A stretch of 25,893 nucleotides of DNA from Microbacterium terregens (GCF_027922045.1 NZ_BSEX01000021.1:1-25893), one strand, 5' to 3'. Counted from the stretch's first letter, positions 12,897 through 23,256 are shown. The notes: generated by a model from the sequence alone, not told the origin. A program made the numbers and translations.

Positions 12897-14753
12897 ATGA
12901 ACCACCCACCGCTGGTCGCGCTCGTCGGCAACCCCAATGCCGGCAAGAGCGCCTTGTTCAACGCGCTCACCGGCGCGCGGCAGAAGGTGGGCAATTATCC
13001 GGGCGTGACCGTGGAGCGCCATTCCGGGCGCATGGCGCTGCCCGACGGCCGGCCGGTGGAACTGGTCGACCTTCCTGGCACCTACAGCCTCGATCCCTCC
13101 AGCCCCGACGAGGCGGTGACCCGCGACGTGGTGCTCGGTCGCCAGCAGGGCGAACGGCTGCCCGACGTGCTGGTGGTGGTGGCGGACGCCACCAACCTCG
13201 ACAACCACCTGCGCTTCGTCCTCCAGTTGAAGGCGCTGGACCGGCCGATGCTGGTGGCGCTCAACATGGTCGATATGGCCGAGCGCGACGGGCTGAAGTT
13301 CGACCTCGCCGCACTGTCGGCGGAGATCGGCTGCCCGGTGGTGCCGACGGTTGCGGTGCGCAAGCGCGGGCTCGATGCGTTGCGCGACGCGCTGGCCGAG
13401 GTGCTGGCGGGCGCGCCCCCGACGCTGCCGCCGCCGCTCGACAGCTTCGACGCGGACATCCGCCATTTCCAGCGCGAGGCGCGCCGCGTCGCCGGCGTCG
13501 CGATCACCGAGCAGCCGCGTGCGCGGGCGGTGACGCGATCGATGGACGCCATCGCGCTGCACCCGGTGTTCGGGCCGATCATCCTGCTCACGCTGATGTT
13601 CGTGATGTTCCAGGCGGTGTTCAGCTGGTCGGAAGCGCCGATCGGCTGGATCGAGGGACTGCAGGGCTGGCTCGCCGACACGGCAGTGGCCACGCTGCCG
13701 GAGAATTTTCTGCGCGACCTGCTGGTGGAAGGCATCATCAACGGTGTCGGCTCTGTCGTGGTGTTCCTGCCGCAGATCCTGATCCTGTTCCTGTTCATCC
13801 TGGTGCTGGAGGCATCGGGCTACATGGTGCGCGCCGCGTTCCTGATGGATCGGCTGATGGCGAGCGTGGGGCTTTCGGGGCGTGCGTTCATCCCGCTGCT
13901 CTCCTCCTTCGCCTGCGCGATCCCCGGCATCATGGCGACGCGGGCGATCGACGATCCCAAGGAGCGGCTGACCACCATTTTGATCGCGCCGCTGATGACC
14001 TGCTCGGCGCGGCTGCCGGTCTATGCGCTGATCATCGGCGCGTTCATCCCGGCGCGGCAGGTGGCGCCGGGCGTCGGCTTGCAGGGGCTGGTGCTGTTCG
14101 TGCTCTACCTCGCCGGCATCGTCGGCGCGGTGCTCGCGGCGTTCGTGCTGCGGCGGACGCTGGCCAAGGGCCAGGGCGGCGGCTTCATGATGGAGATGCC
14201 GCGCTACCAGATGCCGTCGCTGCGCGACGTGGCGCTGGGGCTGTGGCATCGCGGCTATGTGTTCCTGCGCCGTGCGGGCACGACGATCATGACCGTCACG
14301 ATCGCGCTGTGGCTGCTCGCCTCCTATCCGGTGGCGCCGGAGGGCGTGAAGCAGAGCGAATATTCGGCCGCCGGGCGGATCGCGTCGGGGCTGGAGGTCG
14401 TGCTCAAGCCGATCGGCTTCAACCACGAGATGTCGCTGGCGGTGATCCCGGCGATGGCGGCGCGCGAGGTCGCCGTGTCGGCGCTCCAGACCGTCTATGC
14501 GATCGATGCGGCGGACGAGGAACAGGGTGCGCAGGAACTGGGCGGGCGGCTGTCGGGCCGTTGGAGCCTGCCGACCGCGCTCGCCTTCCTCGCCTGGTTC
14601 GTGTTCGCGCCGCAGTGCCTGTCGACGATCGCGGTGGTGCGGCGCGAGACCAATGGCTGGCGCGTGCCGGGGCTGATGCTCGCGTACCTGTTCGGGCTGG
14701 CGTACATCGCGGCGGGCGTCACCTATTGGAGCGCGGTGGCGCTGGGGCTTTAG
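12897..14753 (+). CDS. feoB: Ferrous iron transporter FeoB (618 aa)
   Basis: The N-terminal GTPase domain has G1 GNPNAGKS (11-18), the switch loop YPGVTVER, G3 DLPG (57-60) and G4 NMVD (122-125). It is followed by a short helical linker and about 8 membrane helices with the two gate repeats: MVRAAFLMDRLMASVGLSGRAF... SFACAIPGIMATRAI, and later PAMAAREVAVSALQTVYAI with FAPQCLSTIAVVRRETNGW. FeoB imports Fe2+ across the inner membrane. At 618 aa it is shorter than the 770-aa enterobacterial form, as is usual in this class, lacking the long cytoplasmic C-terminus; no feoC follows. The start is ATG 12897, with AGGA six bases upstream. It is co-transcribed with feoA and should share its Fur control. 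A hairpin repeat begins one base after the stop. Confidence 0.96.
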   Translation: MNHPPLVALVGNPNAGKSALFNALTGARQKVGNYPGVTVERHSGRMALPDGRPVELVDLPGTYSLDPSSPDEAVTRDVVLGRQQGERLPDVLVVVADATNLDNHLRFVLQLKALDRPMLVALNMVDMAERDGLKFDLAALSAEIGCPVVPTVAVRKRGLDALRDALAEVLAGAPPTLPPPLDSFDADIRHFQREARRVAGVAITEQPRARAVTRSMDAIALHPVFGPIILLTLMFVMFQAVFSWSEAPIGWIEGLQGWLADTAVATLPENFLRDLLVEGIINGVGSVVVFLPQILILFLFILVLEASGYMVRAAFLMDRLMASVGLSGRAFIPLLSSFACAIPGIMATRAIDDPKERLTTILIAPLMTCSARLPVYALIIGAFIPARQVAPGVGLQGLVLFVLYLAGIVGAVLAAFVLRRTLAKGQGGGFMMEMPRYQMPSLRDVALGLWHRGYVFLRRAGTTIMTVTIALWLLASYPVAPEGVKQSEYSAAGRIASGLEVVLKPIGFNHEMSLAVIPAMAAREVAVSALQTVYAIDAADEEQGAQELGGRLSGRWSLPTALAFLAWFVFAPQCLSTIAVVRRETNGWRVPGLMLAYLFGLAYIAAGVTYWSAVALGL

Positions 14754-14754
14754 C

Positions 14755-14844
14755 CGTATCCCCGCGCAGGCGGGGATCCAGGGTCCGGCAAAGCAACGGC
14801 GGGTGGCTCTTGGAACCCTGGGCTCCCGCCTTCGCGGGAGCACG
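14755..14844. repeat. Double-hairpin intergenic repeat, copy 2 (after feoB)
   Basis: The 90-bp copy has left core ATCCCCG-CGCAGG-CGGGGAT and right core GCTCCCG-CCTTCG-CGGGAGC. Compared with copy 1 both arms carry compensatory changes (A-T to G-C pairs on both sides of the stems), which keeps the hairpins intact. It begins 2 bases after the feoB stop and ends 12 bases before the stop of the opposing DUF4169 gene, so it can serve as a shared terminator. Confidence 0.8.
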
Positions 14845-14855
14845 AGGGGCGCTGC

Positions 14856-15041
14856 CTACTCCGGGATTTGGTCGCGGCGGGCGCCGTCGAGGGTGCGTTC
14901 TGCGCGCTCCCGGTCCTGTGCCTCCGCAGCCTTCTGCGCCTTGGTACGGCCGAAGCGGTGGCGATTGGCGTCGGCCTCCGCTGCCTTTTCGGCGCGGGCA
15001 CGGGCCTTGCGCGCGCGGTTCAGGTTGATGATCTCGGCCAT
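14856..15041 (-). CDS. DUF4169 family protein (61 aa)
   Basis: A very basic, helical 61-residue protein beginning MAEIINLNRARKARARAEKAAEADANRHRFGRT is split into a short N-terminal motif (MAEIINL-x-RARK) and a long charged helix, ending in TLDGARRDQIPE. This matches the DUF4169 family, found in alphaproteobacteria with no known role. GCTAGACT at 15049-15056 on the minus strand (a GCTAnAWC-type -10) lies only 7 bases before the ATG, so its transcript may be very short-leadered; AGGCGG could otherwise serve as ribosome site. The gene is divergent from ssb. The Ala/Lys/Arg-rich composition could suggest nucleic-acid binding, but that is inference. Confidence 0.75.
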   Translation of the reverse strand: MAEIINLNRARKARARAEKAAEADANRHRFGRTKAQKAAEAQDRERAERTLDGARRDQIPE

Positions 15042-15133
15042 GCCGCCTAGTCTAGCGCACCCGCGCCGGCCGGCATACGTCGCTGCGACCGATTGCCCCG
15101 CGCGCCCGCAATTTCAAAGTTAATGGAGACATC

Positions 15134-15697
15134 ATGGCCGGCAGCGTCAACAAGGTCATTCTGGTCGGCAACCTGGGCCGCGACCCGGAATCGCGCAGCT
15201 TCCAGAACGGCGGCAAGGTGGTGAACCTGCGCATCGCCACGTCCGAATCGTGGAAGGACCGCAACTCGGGCGAGCGCAAGGAAAAGACCGAGTGGCACTC
15301 GGTCGCGATCTTCAACGAAGGCCTGGCGAACGTCGCCGAGCGCTTCCTGCGCAAGGGATCGAAGGTCTACATCGAAGGCCAGTTGCAGACCCGCAAGTGG
15401 CAGGACCAGAACGGCCAGGACAAATACTCGACCGAGATCGTGCTGCAGGGCTTCAACTCGGTGCTGACGATGCTCGACGGTCCGGGCGGCGGCCAGGGTG
15501 GCGGCGGCGGTAGCCGTGGTGGCGACGATTTCGGCGGTGGCGATGACTTCGGCGGCGGCTCGGGCGGTCGCGGCGGCAGCTTCAACAGCGGCGGCGGGCG
15601 CAGCGGTGGCGGCGGTGGTCGCTCGGGCGGCGGCAGCAGTGGTGGCGGCTTCGGTGGTGGCTTCGGCGACGACCTGGACGACGACGTGCCGTTCTGA
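15134..15697 (+). CDS. ssb: Single-stranded DNA-binding protein (187 aa)
   Basis: The first 110 residues form the OB fold: [83 protein letters not shown] Gly-rich, low-complexity linker follows (about 118-177; two DDFGGG units, then GGG/SGG runs), and the acidic tip DDDVPF recruits other replication and repair proteins. It is about 10 residues longer than E. coli SSB, all in the linker. ATG 15134 has GGAG five bases upstream. It is followed at 15719 by a good terminator, so it is probably transcribed alone. No LexA-type box was recognised upstream. Confidence 0.97.
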   Translation: MAGSVNKVILVGNLGRDPESRSFQNGGKVVNLRIATSESWKDRNSGERKEKTEWHSVAIFNEGLANVAERFLRKGSKVYIEGQLQTRKWQDQNGQDKYSTEIVLQGFNSVLTMLDGPGGGQGGGGGSRGGDDFGGGDDFGGGSGGRGGSFNSGGGRSGGGGGRSGGGSSGGGFGGGFGDDLDDDVPF

Positions 15698-15718
15698 TCG
15701 CGGTTGCGATGGGAACGA

Positions 15719-15745
15719 AGAAGGGGGCCGCGCGCCCCCTTTTTT
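15719..15745 (+). terminator. Rho-independent terminator of ssb
   Basis: AAGGGGGC and GCCCCCTT form an 8-bp stem with loop CGCGC, followed by a T-run (TTTTTT in total, of which two pair with the stem). It is the strongest intrinsic terminator in the window and starts 22-24 bases after the ssb stop. Confidence 0.85.
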
Positions 15746-15776
15746 GTGCCTGCGTTCCTTCACCGCCGCCCACAAC

Positions 15777-15866
15777 CGTATCCCTGCGCAGGGAGGGATC
15801 CAGGGCCAAGCAGGCCAACGGCTGTTGGCGCCCGGGACCCTGGGCTCCTGCCTTCGCAGGAGCACG
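15777..15866. repeat. Double-hairpin intergenic repeat, copy 3 (between ssb and metW)
   Basis: This 90-bp copy is built as copy 1. The left arm has core ATCCCTG-CGCAGG-GAGGGAT (one mismatch in the stem) and the right arm GCTCCTG-CCTTCG-CAGGAGC. It lies in the 259-bp convergent gap between ssb and metW, behind the ssb terminator. Confidence 0.8.
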
Positions 15867-15916
15867 TGAAAGGGGGAGGCAGGCGGGTGCCCCAGTCGAA
15901 CGAAACCGCAACTGGG

Positions 15917-15937
15917 CCCCGGCCTTCGCCGGGGTTT
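15917..15937. terminator. GC hairpin downstream of metW
   Basis: CCCCGGC-CTTC-GCCGGGG is a perfect 7-bp stem with a UUCG-like loop, followed on the plus strand by TTT. It stands 20 bases beyond the metW stop, in the convergent gap. The T-run is on the plus-strand side, so it is a better backup terminator for the ssb direction than for metW. Hairpins of this core are common in sphingomonads. Confidence 0.45.
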
Positions 15938-15956
15938 GGGTTACGTGTGGAGCGCC

Positions 15957-16547
15957 CTAGCGCCGGAGCAGGAACACCGCGTGTTCGGCGCGGAAGTTGG
16001 CGGCGGCGGCGCTGGTGCGGCGGTCGCCCTTCAGGAACCAGGCGTGCTCGACGGTGATCCCACGCGCTTTCACGAAGGCGCGGAAGTCGTCGATGGTGAC
16101 GTGGTGGATGTTCGGCGTTTCGTACCACGGCACCGGCAGCAGCCGGGTGACCGGCATCCGCCCGCCCCAGAGCAGGGACGCCCGTACCCGCCAATGCGCG
16201 AAGTTCGGGAAGGATACGAACGCGCGCCGGCCGATCCGCAGCAGATGGTCGAGCACCACATGCGGGCGCATCGTCGTCTGCAGCGTCTGGCTGAGGATCG
16301 CATAGTCGAAGCTCGCGTCCGGATAGCCGGCAAGGTCGGTGTCGGCGTCGCCCTGCACCACCGACAGCCCGCGCGCGACGGCGGCGGCGACGTTGCCGGC
16401 ATCGATCTCCAGCCCGCGTGCGTCGATGCCGCGGGTGTCGCGCAACGCCGCCATCAGCGCGCCGTCGCCGCAGCCGACATCGAGCACGCGCGCGCCTTCC
16501 GCCACGTTCGCGGCGATCACCGCCAGATCGGGGCGCAGCGCGGTCAT
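15957..16547 (-). CDS. metW: Methionine biosynthesis protein MetW (196 aa)
   Basis: A SAM-dependent methyltransferase-fold protein with motif [20 protein letters not shown] (20-37) and [31 protein letters not shown] (the MetW-type motif II/III). The conserved [23 protein letters not shown] and RRLLP-like [25 protein letters not shown] make MetW more likely than a generic methyltransferase. MetW is found with MetX and stimulates homoserine acylation in several bacteria. The start codon overlaps the metX stop (ATGA), showing translational coupling. It is last in the minus-strand run and ends in the repeat-rich gap before ssb. Confidence 0.95.
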   Translation of the reverse strand: MTALRPDLAVIAANVAEGARVLDVGCGDGALMAALRDTRGIDARGLEIDAGNVAAAVARGLSVVQGDADTDLAGYPDASFDYAILSQTLQTTMRPHVVLDHLLRIGRRAFVSFPNFAHWRVRASLLWGGRMPVTRLLPVPWYETPNIHHVTIDDFRAFVKARGITVEHAWFLKGDRRTSAAAANFRAEHAVFLLRR

Positions 16548-17677
16548 GCGCGGCCCCAGGTGAGGAAGCCGCGCACCACCCGGTCGAGCTCGGGCGATTC
16601 GAGCAGAAAGGCGTCGTGGCCGAACGGGCTGGAGAGCTCGACGAAGCTGGCGCGGGCCCCGGCGGCGTTCAATGCCTGGACCATCACCCGCGACTCCGCA
16701 GTCGGGTAGAGCCAGTCGGTGTCGAAGCTGACGATGCAGAAGCGCGTGGCGGTGTCGCGGAACGCGTTGGCGAGCATGCCGCCATGCTCCTCGGCGAGGT
16801 CGAAATAGTCGAGTGCGCGGGTGATGTAGAGGTAGGAGTTGGCGTCGAACCGGTCGGTGAAGGCGAGGCCCTGGTGGCGCAGATAGCTTTCGACCTGGAA
16901 GTCGGCGTCGAAGCCGAAGGTCTTGGCGCCGGCCTGTCCGTCGGGGCGCGCCTGGAGGCGGCGGCCGAACTTGGCGGTGAGCCCGGCTTCCGACAGATAG
17001 GTGATGTGTGCGGCCATGCGCGCGACGGCGAGGCCGGCGGCGGGCGGGTCGCCGCTCTCGTAATAGGCGCCGTTGCGCCATTTGGGGTCGGCCATGATCG
17101 CCTGGCGCCCCACTTCGTGGAAGGCGATGTTCTGGGCGGAATGGCGCGCGGTGGCGGCGATCACCACCGCCGCCTCGACGCGCTCGGGGAAGGTGGCGGC
17201 CCAGGACAGCGCCTGCATGCCGCCCATCGACCCGCCGACCACGGCCGCCAGCCGGCCGATGCCGAGGTGGTCGAGCAGCAGCGCCTGCGCGCGCACCATG
17301 TCGCGGATGGTGATGACCGGGAAGGCCATGCCCCATTGCTCGCCCGTCGTGGGATCGATCGACGCGGGTCCCGAGGAGCCCATGCAGCTGCCGAGCACGT
17401 TGGAGCAGATCACGAACCAGCGATCGGTGTCGATCGGCTTGCCCGGCCCGACCATGCGCGTCCACCAGCCGGGCTTGCCGGTGACGGGATGGTCGGAGGC
17501 GAGATACTGGTCGCCGGTCAGCGCGTGGCAGACCAGCACCGCATTGTCGGCCGCCGGCGACAGCGTGCCATAAGTCTCATAGCCGATCTCGACCGCAGGC
17601 AGTGACGCGCCGCCATCGAGCGGCAGCGGCCCGGCGAGCAGCGCGCGGCGGCGCAGACCGAAGCGTTCGTCCGACAT
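16544..17677 (-). CDS. metX: Homoserine O-acyltransferase MetX (377 aa)
   Basis: An alpha/beta-hydrolase enzyme that acylates homoserine in the first step of methionine synthesis. Motifs include [26 protein letters not shown], the oxyanion region [10 protein letters not shown], the nucleophile [19 protein letters not shown] (Ser150), the acid in SFDTDWLYP and the base in [12 protein letters not shown]. The length matches the family. Whether acetyl- or succinyl-CoA is used cannot be decided by fold: MetX members do both. It is 15 bases downstream of a DUF442 gene and overlaps metW by 4 bases. No SAM-II riboswitch is seen: the 15-bp gap leaves no room, so control must come from farther upstream or from the regulator of the whole operon. 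Confidence 0.95.
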   Translation of the reverse strand: MSDERFGLRRRALLAGPLPLDGGASLPAVEIGYETYGTLSPAADNAVLVCHALTGDQYLASDHPVTGKPGWWTRMVGPGKPIDTDRWFVICSNVLGSCMGSSGPASIDPTTGEQWGMAFPVITIRDMVRAQALLLDHLGIGRLAAVVGGSMGGMQALSWAATFPERVEAAVVIAATARHSAQNIAFHEVGRQAIMADPKWRNGAYYESGDPPAAGLAVARMAAHITYLSEAGLTAKFGRRLQARPDGQAGAKTFGFDADFQVESYLRHQGLAFTDRFDANSYLYITRALDYFDLAEEHGGMLANAFRDTATRFCIVSFDTDWLYPTAESRVMVQALNAAGARASFVELSSPFGHDAFLLESPELDRVVRGFLTWGRA

Positions 17678-17692
17678 GCTAGCCCTGTTAGC

Positions 17693-18114
17693 TCACCGGC
17701 CGCTCAGCGCGTCCAGGGTGGGACGGATGCCCGAGAGGTCGTAGCCGGCACCCGCGGCCTTTTCGACCAGCTCGGCGGAGTCGCCGCCGGCCTTGGCCTC
17801 GGCCAGCGCCCAGAGATTGCAGGAGCGCGTGCCCGAGCGGCAATAGGCGAGCACCGGGCCGTCGGCGGCATCGAGCGCGGCGCGCATCGCGTCGAGCTGG
17901 CCGTGGCCGAAGCCGGCGTGGGTGACGGGAATGGCGGTGTAGGCGAGGCCGGCGGCTTCCGCTGCCGCCTGGATCTCGGCTCCGGAGGGTTGGCCCGGCT
18001 CCTCGTCATCGGGGCGGTTGTTGACGATCGCGACGAAGCCGGCCGCGGCGATGTCCGGCATCTGGGCCGGATCGATCTGGGGGGCGACGGAGACCTTGCT
18101 GTCGATGGTGCGGA

Positions 18115-18118
<4 letters not shown>
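17693..18118 (-). CDS. TIGR01244/DUF442 phosphatase- or sulfurtransferase-like protein (141 aa)
   Basis: The sequence matches the TIGR01244 (DUF442) family: MIRTIDSKVSVAPQIDPAQM, GFVAIVNNRPDDEEPGQPS, ending with the active-site loop AYCRSGTRSCNLWALAEA. Cys93 sits in a C-x4-R loop (CRSGTR), a dual-specificity-phosphatase/rhodanese-like arrangement; such proteins are linked to the Blh family (persulfide dioxygenase/sulfurtransferase chemistry). The ATG overlaps the recQ stop (ATGA, 18115-18118). It lies just before metX, so a role in sulfur metabolism would fit, but only the family is shown by the sequence; a phosphatase role cannot be excluded. Confidence 0.85.
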
Positions 18119-19884
<1,766 letters not shown>

Positions 19885-19943
19885 GGGGGCGCTGTAGCGG
19901 GCGGGGTCGGGGCGTGTCGAGGTTTTGGGGTGGGGCTGTGAAT

Positions 19944-20025
19944 CCGTGCTCCTGCGCAGGCAGGAGCCCAGAGCCAAACAGCGCAGCGCCTGTAACCCTG
20001 GGCTCCTGCCTGCGCAGGAGCACGG
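19944..20025. repeat. Double-hairpin intergenic repeat, copy 4, perfectly symmetric
   Basis: The left arm 19944-19971 and right arm 19998-20025 are perfect 28-bp inverted repeats, unlike copies 1-3 whose arms differ at several positions. Each arm is itself a hairpin (core GCTCCTG-CGCAGG-CAGGAGC on the left). The total is 82 bp. It occupies the 146-bp gap between the ligase stop and the recQ start and can form one long cruciform or two stem-loops. Confidence 0.8.
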
Positions 20026-20030
20026 TAAGC

Positions 20031-21053
20031 TCAAGCGGCGCCGATCGCGGCCTCGACCACCGCGGGTCGCGCCTCTTCCTCCATCTGGGCGAGGGTGCAC
20101 TGGCGGGGTGCCTTGTCGGGGCGCCAGCGCAGGAGCGCGGTGCCGTGGCGGAAGCGGCGGTCGGTGATCTGGTCGTAGCGGACCTCCACCACCAGCTCGG
20201 GACGGAGCGGCTGCCATTGCGCGGAGCGCTCGGTCGACCAGCGGCTGGGGCCACCGGGCGCGTCGCCGGTGAAGCCGGGGGCCTCGACCAGCGCCTCCAG
20301 CCTGACGGTGAGTTCGGGGCGCTCGGCTGCCGGGATGCCGCTGGTGAAGCCGACATGGTGGAGCAAGCCCGCATCGTCATAGAGGCCGAGCAGCAGCGAG
20401 CCGACCTCCTGCTTGGCGGTGGCGTAGCGGAAGCCGCCCACCACGCAGTCGGCAGTGCGCATCCGCTTGACCTTCACCATCGCGCGCTCGCCGGGGCGAT
20501 AGGGTTCGGCGAGCGGCTTGGCGACGACGCCGTCGAGCGCACTGCCGGTGCCGCCGAGCCAGCGCCGCGCAACCGCCGGGTCGTCGGTGACGGGCGAGAG
20601 GCGCAGCGTCGGCGAGCGATGGCGGGCGTGGAAGCGCTCCAGCGCGGCGCGGCGTTCGGAGAGGGGGCGGTCCGCCAGAGTCTCGCCGTCGGCGGCAAGG
20701 CAGTCGAACAGCATGAAGCGGGCGGGCGTTTCAGCCGACAGGCGGCGGATACGGCTTTCGGCCGGGTGAAGCCGGAGCTGGAGCGCGCCGAAGGAGAGGG
20801 TGGGGCCGACGGGGATCAGCAGCTCGCCGTCGAGGACGAAGTCGCCGGGAAGCTCGGCTAGGGCGGCGGCGACTTCGGGGAAATAGCGGGCGAGCGGCTT
20901 TCCCGACTTGGACCAGAGCAGCACGGCGTCGCCCTGCTTGACCGCGAGGCAGCGGAAGCCGTCCCACTTGGGCTCGAACTGCCAGCCGGGGCCGTCCGGC
21001 AGCTCGGCGGCGAGCTTGGCTTCCATCGGTTCGAGCGGGGCGGGATCGGCCAT
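20031..21053 (-). CDS. ATP-dependent DNA ligase (340 aa, single ligase domain plus OB)
   Basis: The nucleotidyltransferase core has the lysine motif FEPKWDGFRC (Lys29), motif III VLDGEL, motif IV ALDGVVAKP, and motif V MVKVKRM. A C-terminal OB domain follows (ELVVEVRYDQITDRRFRHGTALLRW). This plan is that of the stand-alone LigC/LigD-ligase-type ATP-dependent enzymes that, with or without Ku, seal breaks in bacterial end-joining or base repair. Here it lacks LigD polymerase and nuclease domains, and no Ku gene is in the window. ATG 21053 was chosen because MADPAPLEPMEAKLA leads straight into the domain; the further upstream frame shows no homology. It is divergent from the S41 gene and separated from recQ by the repeat. 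Confidence 0.9.
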   Translation of the reverse strand: MADPAPLEPMEAKLAAELPDGPGWQFEPKWDGFRCLAVKQGDAVLLWSKSGKPLARYFPEVAAALAELPGDFVLDGELLIPVGPTLSFGALQLRLHPAESRIRRLSAETPARFMLFDCLAADGETLADRPLSERRAALERFHARHRSPTLRLSPVTDDPAVARRWLGGTGSALDGVVAKPLAEPYRPGERAMVKVKRMRTADCVVGGFRYATAKQEVGSLLLGLYDDAGLLHHVGFTSGIPAAERPELTVRLEALVEAPGFTGDAPGGPSRWSTERSAQWQPLRPELVVEVRYDQITDRRFRHGTALLRWRPDKAPRQCTLAQMEEEARPAVVEAAIGAA

Positions 21054-21128
21054 GAAGGGGAAAACGCAGCAAGGCGCGGAATCGTCCAAGTCCCCGCATC
21101 GTTTCGGCTGGCGTCTCGCCATTCTCCC

Positions 21129-21136
21129 GCTAGTCT
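21129..21136 (+). promoter_or_regulatory. Possible -10 element (GCTAGTCT) of the S41 gene
   Basis: GCTAGTCT fits the first four positions of the alphaproteobacterial GCTAnAWC -10 pattern. It lies 18 bases before ATG 21155, leaving room for a short leader with the GGGGGGA ribosome site (21147-21153). No matching -35 box stands out. Confidence 0.3.
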
Positions 21137-21154
21137 GTTGGGAAACGGGGGGAA

Positions 21155-22624
21155 ATGATGAAGCATTCGCGGTGTGGTTTGGCGTTGAGCGTGCTGGCGT
21201 TGCTGTCGGCCTGTGGCGGTAACGACGGCGGCGTCTTGGGCGGATCGGTGACGACGCCGGCCCCGAGCCCCACGCCGACCCCGACGCCAACGCCCACCCA
21301 GACCGCGGGCTGCTCGCTGCGGGAGCGGCAGGACTGGGCGGCCGCGCAGCTCAACGAATGGTACCTGTTCCCGGAGACGCTGCCGGCGCGGCTGGACCCG
21401 ACGCCCTATGCGAGCGTCGATGCCTATGTCGACGCGCTGACCGCCACCGCGCGGGCGCAGGGACGCGACCGGTTCTTCACCTATCGCACCTCGATCGCGG
21501 AGGAGGATGCCTATTATGAAGCCGGGTCGAGCGCCGGCTATGGTTTCCGCCTGGGGCTGACCAGCGACGGCCGGCTGTTCGTGACCGAGGCGTTCGAGGA
21601 CGCGCCGGCACTGGCCGCGGGGATCGATCGGGGCACCGAGATCGTCGCGATCGGGACGAGCACGGGCACGCTCCGGACGGTCGCCAGCCTGATGAGCAGC
21701 GGCGGGACCGACGCGCTCGACGAGGCGCTGGGGGCGAGCGCGGCGGGCACCCGGCGGGTGATGCAGGTCCGCGACGCATCGGGCACCCGCAACGTGACGG
21801 TGGCCATGGCCGACTTCGAGCTGCAGCCGGTGTCGAACCGCTATGGCGCCAAGGTGCTGAACGACGGCGGGCGTCGGGTCGGCTACCTGAACCTGCGCAC
21901 CTTCATCAACACCGCCGACCCGCAGCTGCGCCAGGCCTTCGCCAGCTTCCGCGCCCAGGGGGTCACCGAACTGGTGGTGGACCTGCGCTACAACGGCGGC
22001 GGGCTGATCAGCATCGCCGAGCTGATGGGCGACCTGATGGGCGCCAACCGCCGGACCAGCGAGGTGTTCACCAAGGTGAGCTTCCGCGCCTCCAAGTCCG
22101 AGAACGACGAGGCCCGCACCTTCGCGCCGCAGCCCCAGTCGATCGCCCCGACCCGCGTCGCCTTTATCGGCACCGGCGGCACGGCATCCGCCAGCGAGAT
22201 GGTGATCAACGGCTTCGTGCCGTACCTGGGCACCGGCATCGCGCTGGTGGGGACCAACACCTATGGCAAGCCGGTCGGCCAGATCGCGCTCGACCGCAGC
22301 GCCTGCGACGACCGGCTGCGAGTGGTCGCGCTGGCGGTGCAGAACGCCGACGGCAACGCCAACTACTACAACGGCCTCGCCAACACGGTGCCCGCCACCT
22401 GCGAGGCGCCGGACGACATCAGCTATCCGCTGGGTGACCCGCGCGAGGCGTCGCTGCGCCAGGCGCTCGACTTCCTGGCCGGACGCAGCTGCAGCCCGAT
22501 CCTGGGCATGGCCGCGACGGCAAGCGGCCAGCGCACCGCCGGGCTGGGCCGAGCACCCGAGCGGCAGCTGCTGAGGCCCGCGCGGCCGACGCCGGCACAG
22601 CGCGAGGTGCCCGGACTCTTCTGA
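21155..22624 (+). CDS. S41-family serine peptidase lipoprotein (489 aa)
   Basis: The N-terminus ends in lipobox LLSAC (Cys20), followed by a flexible Thr-Pro run (about 32-50). A short helical domain (53-115), a PDZ-like region (about 125-215, GYGFRLGLTSDGRLFV, GIDRGTEIVAIG) and the C-terminal-processing peptidase core (235-400) follow. In the core, GGTASASEMV (341-350) carries the nucleophilic serine and NTYGKPVG (369-375; Lys372) the base. A Cys-containing tail ends the protein. Such enzymes cut proteins in the periplasm near the C-terminus and some act on the cell wall. Met at 21155 or 21158 could be the start; only the second has ideal spacing to GGGGGG. It has no neighbour in the same direction; the ligase is divergent. 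The substrate is unknown. Confidence 0.88.
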   Translation: MMKHSRCGLALSVLALLSACGGNDGGVLGGSVTTPAPSPTPTPTPTPTQTAGCSLRERQDWAAAQLNEWYLFPETLPARLDPTPYASVDAYVDALTATARAQGRDRFFTYRTSIAEEDAYYEAGSSAGYGFRLGLTSDGRLFVTEAFEDAPALAAGIDRGTEIVAIGTSTGTLRTVASLMSSGGTDALDEALGASAAGTRRVMQVRDASGTRNVTVAMADFELQPVSNRYGAKVLNDGGRRVGYLNLRTFINTADPQLRQAFASFRAQGVTELVVDLRYNGGGLISIAELMGDLMGANRRTSEVFTKVSFRASKSENDEARTFAPQPQSIAPTRVAFIGTGGTASASEMVINGFVPYLGTGIALVGTNTYGKPVGQIALDRSACDDRLRVVALAVQNADGNANYYNGLANTVPATCEAPDDISYPLGDPREASLRQALDFLAGRSCSPILGMAATASGQRTAGLGRAPERQLLRPARPTPAQREVPGLF

Positions 22625-22652
22625 GGACCCTCTTCCGAGGAGCCTCGTCCGG

Positions 22653-22671
22653 GCCGGCACCCCGCGCCGGC
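22653..22671. terminator. Possible shared terminator between convergent genes
   Basis: GCCGGC (22653-22658) and GCCGGC (22666-22671) surround ACCCCGC, giving a 6-bp GC stem. It falls in the 54-bp gap between the S41 gene and the opposing DUF892 gene. There is no T-run on either side, so it is weak as an intrinsic terminator. Confidence 0.35.
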
Positions 22672-22678
22672 TGAGGGC

Positions 22679-23194
22679 TTACGAGGCCTGCATCTCCGCG
22701 GCGCGGTTGATGCGGGCTTCGGCCAGGTCGGTGAGCTTGGCGTCCGTCGCCTTTTCCTCGGCGAGGTTCTCGTCGAGGACGGCGGCGCAGTCGGAGCGGC
22801 CGAGCTCGCGCGCCCAGGCGATCAGCGTGCCGTACTGGGCGATCTCATAATGCTCGACCATCTGCGCGCCGAAGGCGAGGGCGGCGTCGAGCACCTGCTT
22901 GTCGTCGATGTCGGCGGCGGTGGCGTTCGCCGCCTTGATGATGCCGTCGATCGCGGGGCACTTGGTCTCGTCCGCCTCGACGCCGTGCATGCGGAACACC
23001 TGCTCCAGCCGGGTGCGCTGGCCCTCGGTCTCGCGCAGATGCTGCTGAAAGCCGGCCTTGAGCGTCGGGTCGGTCGCCATCTCGATCATCTGGGGCAGCG
23101 TCTCCAGGATCTGGCGTTCGGCGTAATAGATGGTCTTGAGGCCGTGGACGAACAGGTCGTCGAGCGTGTGGGTATCGGCTCCGAAGAGGCTCAT
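22679..23194 (-). CDS. DUF892 (YciE/YciF-like) ferritin-like protein (171 aa)
   Basis: Four-helix ferritin-like protein starting MSLFGADTHTLDDLFVHGLKTIYYAERQILETLPQM, with the family's repeated acidic/His positions (YAERQI, QHLRETEGQRTRLEQVF, MVEHYEIAQYGTLIAWA, LDENLAEEKATDAKL). YciE/YciF-type proteins are induced in stress and stationary phase; a di-iron site is suspected from structures. ATG 23194 is preceded by AGGAG nine bases upstream on the minus strand. The longer frame upstream is not supported. A GGCAC-N16-CGTTT element, close to sigma-EcfG promoters, lies about 60 bases upstream (23257-23282). It may thus be a general-stress gene. The exact biochemical role is unknown. Confidence 0.88.
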   Translation of the reverse strand: MSLFGADTHTLDDLFVHGLKTIYYAERQILETLPQMIEMATDPTLKAGFQQHLRETEGQRTRLEQVFRMHGVEADETKCPAIDGIIKAANATAADIDDKQVLDAALAFGAQMVEHYEIAQYGTLIAWARELGRSDCAAVLDENLAEEKATDAKLTDLAEARINRAAEMQAS

Positions 23195-23256
23195 GGCGAA
23201 AGCTCCTGGGGTTCGTGGGACGCTCCCTGCACATTTGCCAAGGGGGCGTGCCGGGG

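Noticed and set aside
12858..14843. 661-codon open frame antisense to feoB
   Set aside because: His/Arg/Gln-rich shadow of feoB; no family resemblance.
17678..17692. SAM-II riboswitch before metX
   Set aside because: Only 15 bases separate metX from the preceding gene.
19885..20217. N-terminal extension of recQ through the repeat
   Set aside because: The extra residues come from the double-hairpin repeat and the end of the ligase gene; the helicase begins at 19884.
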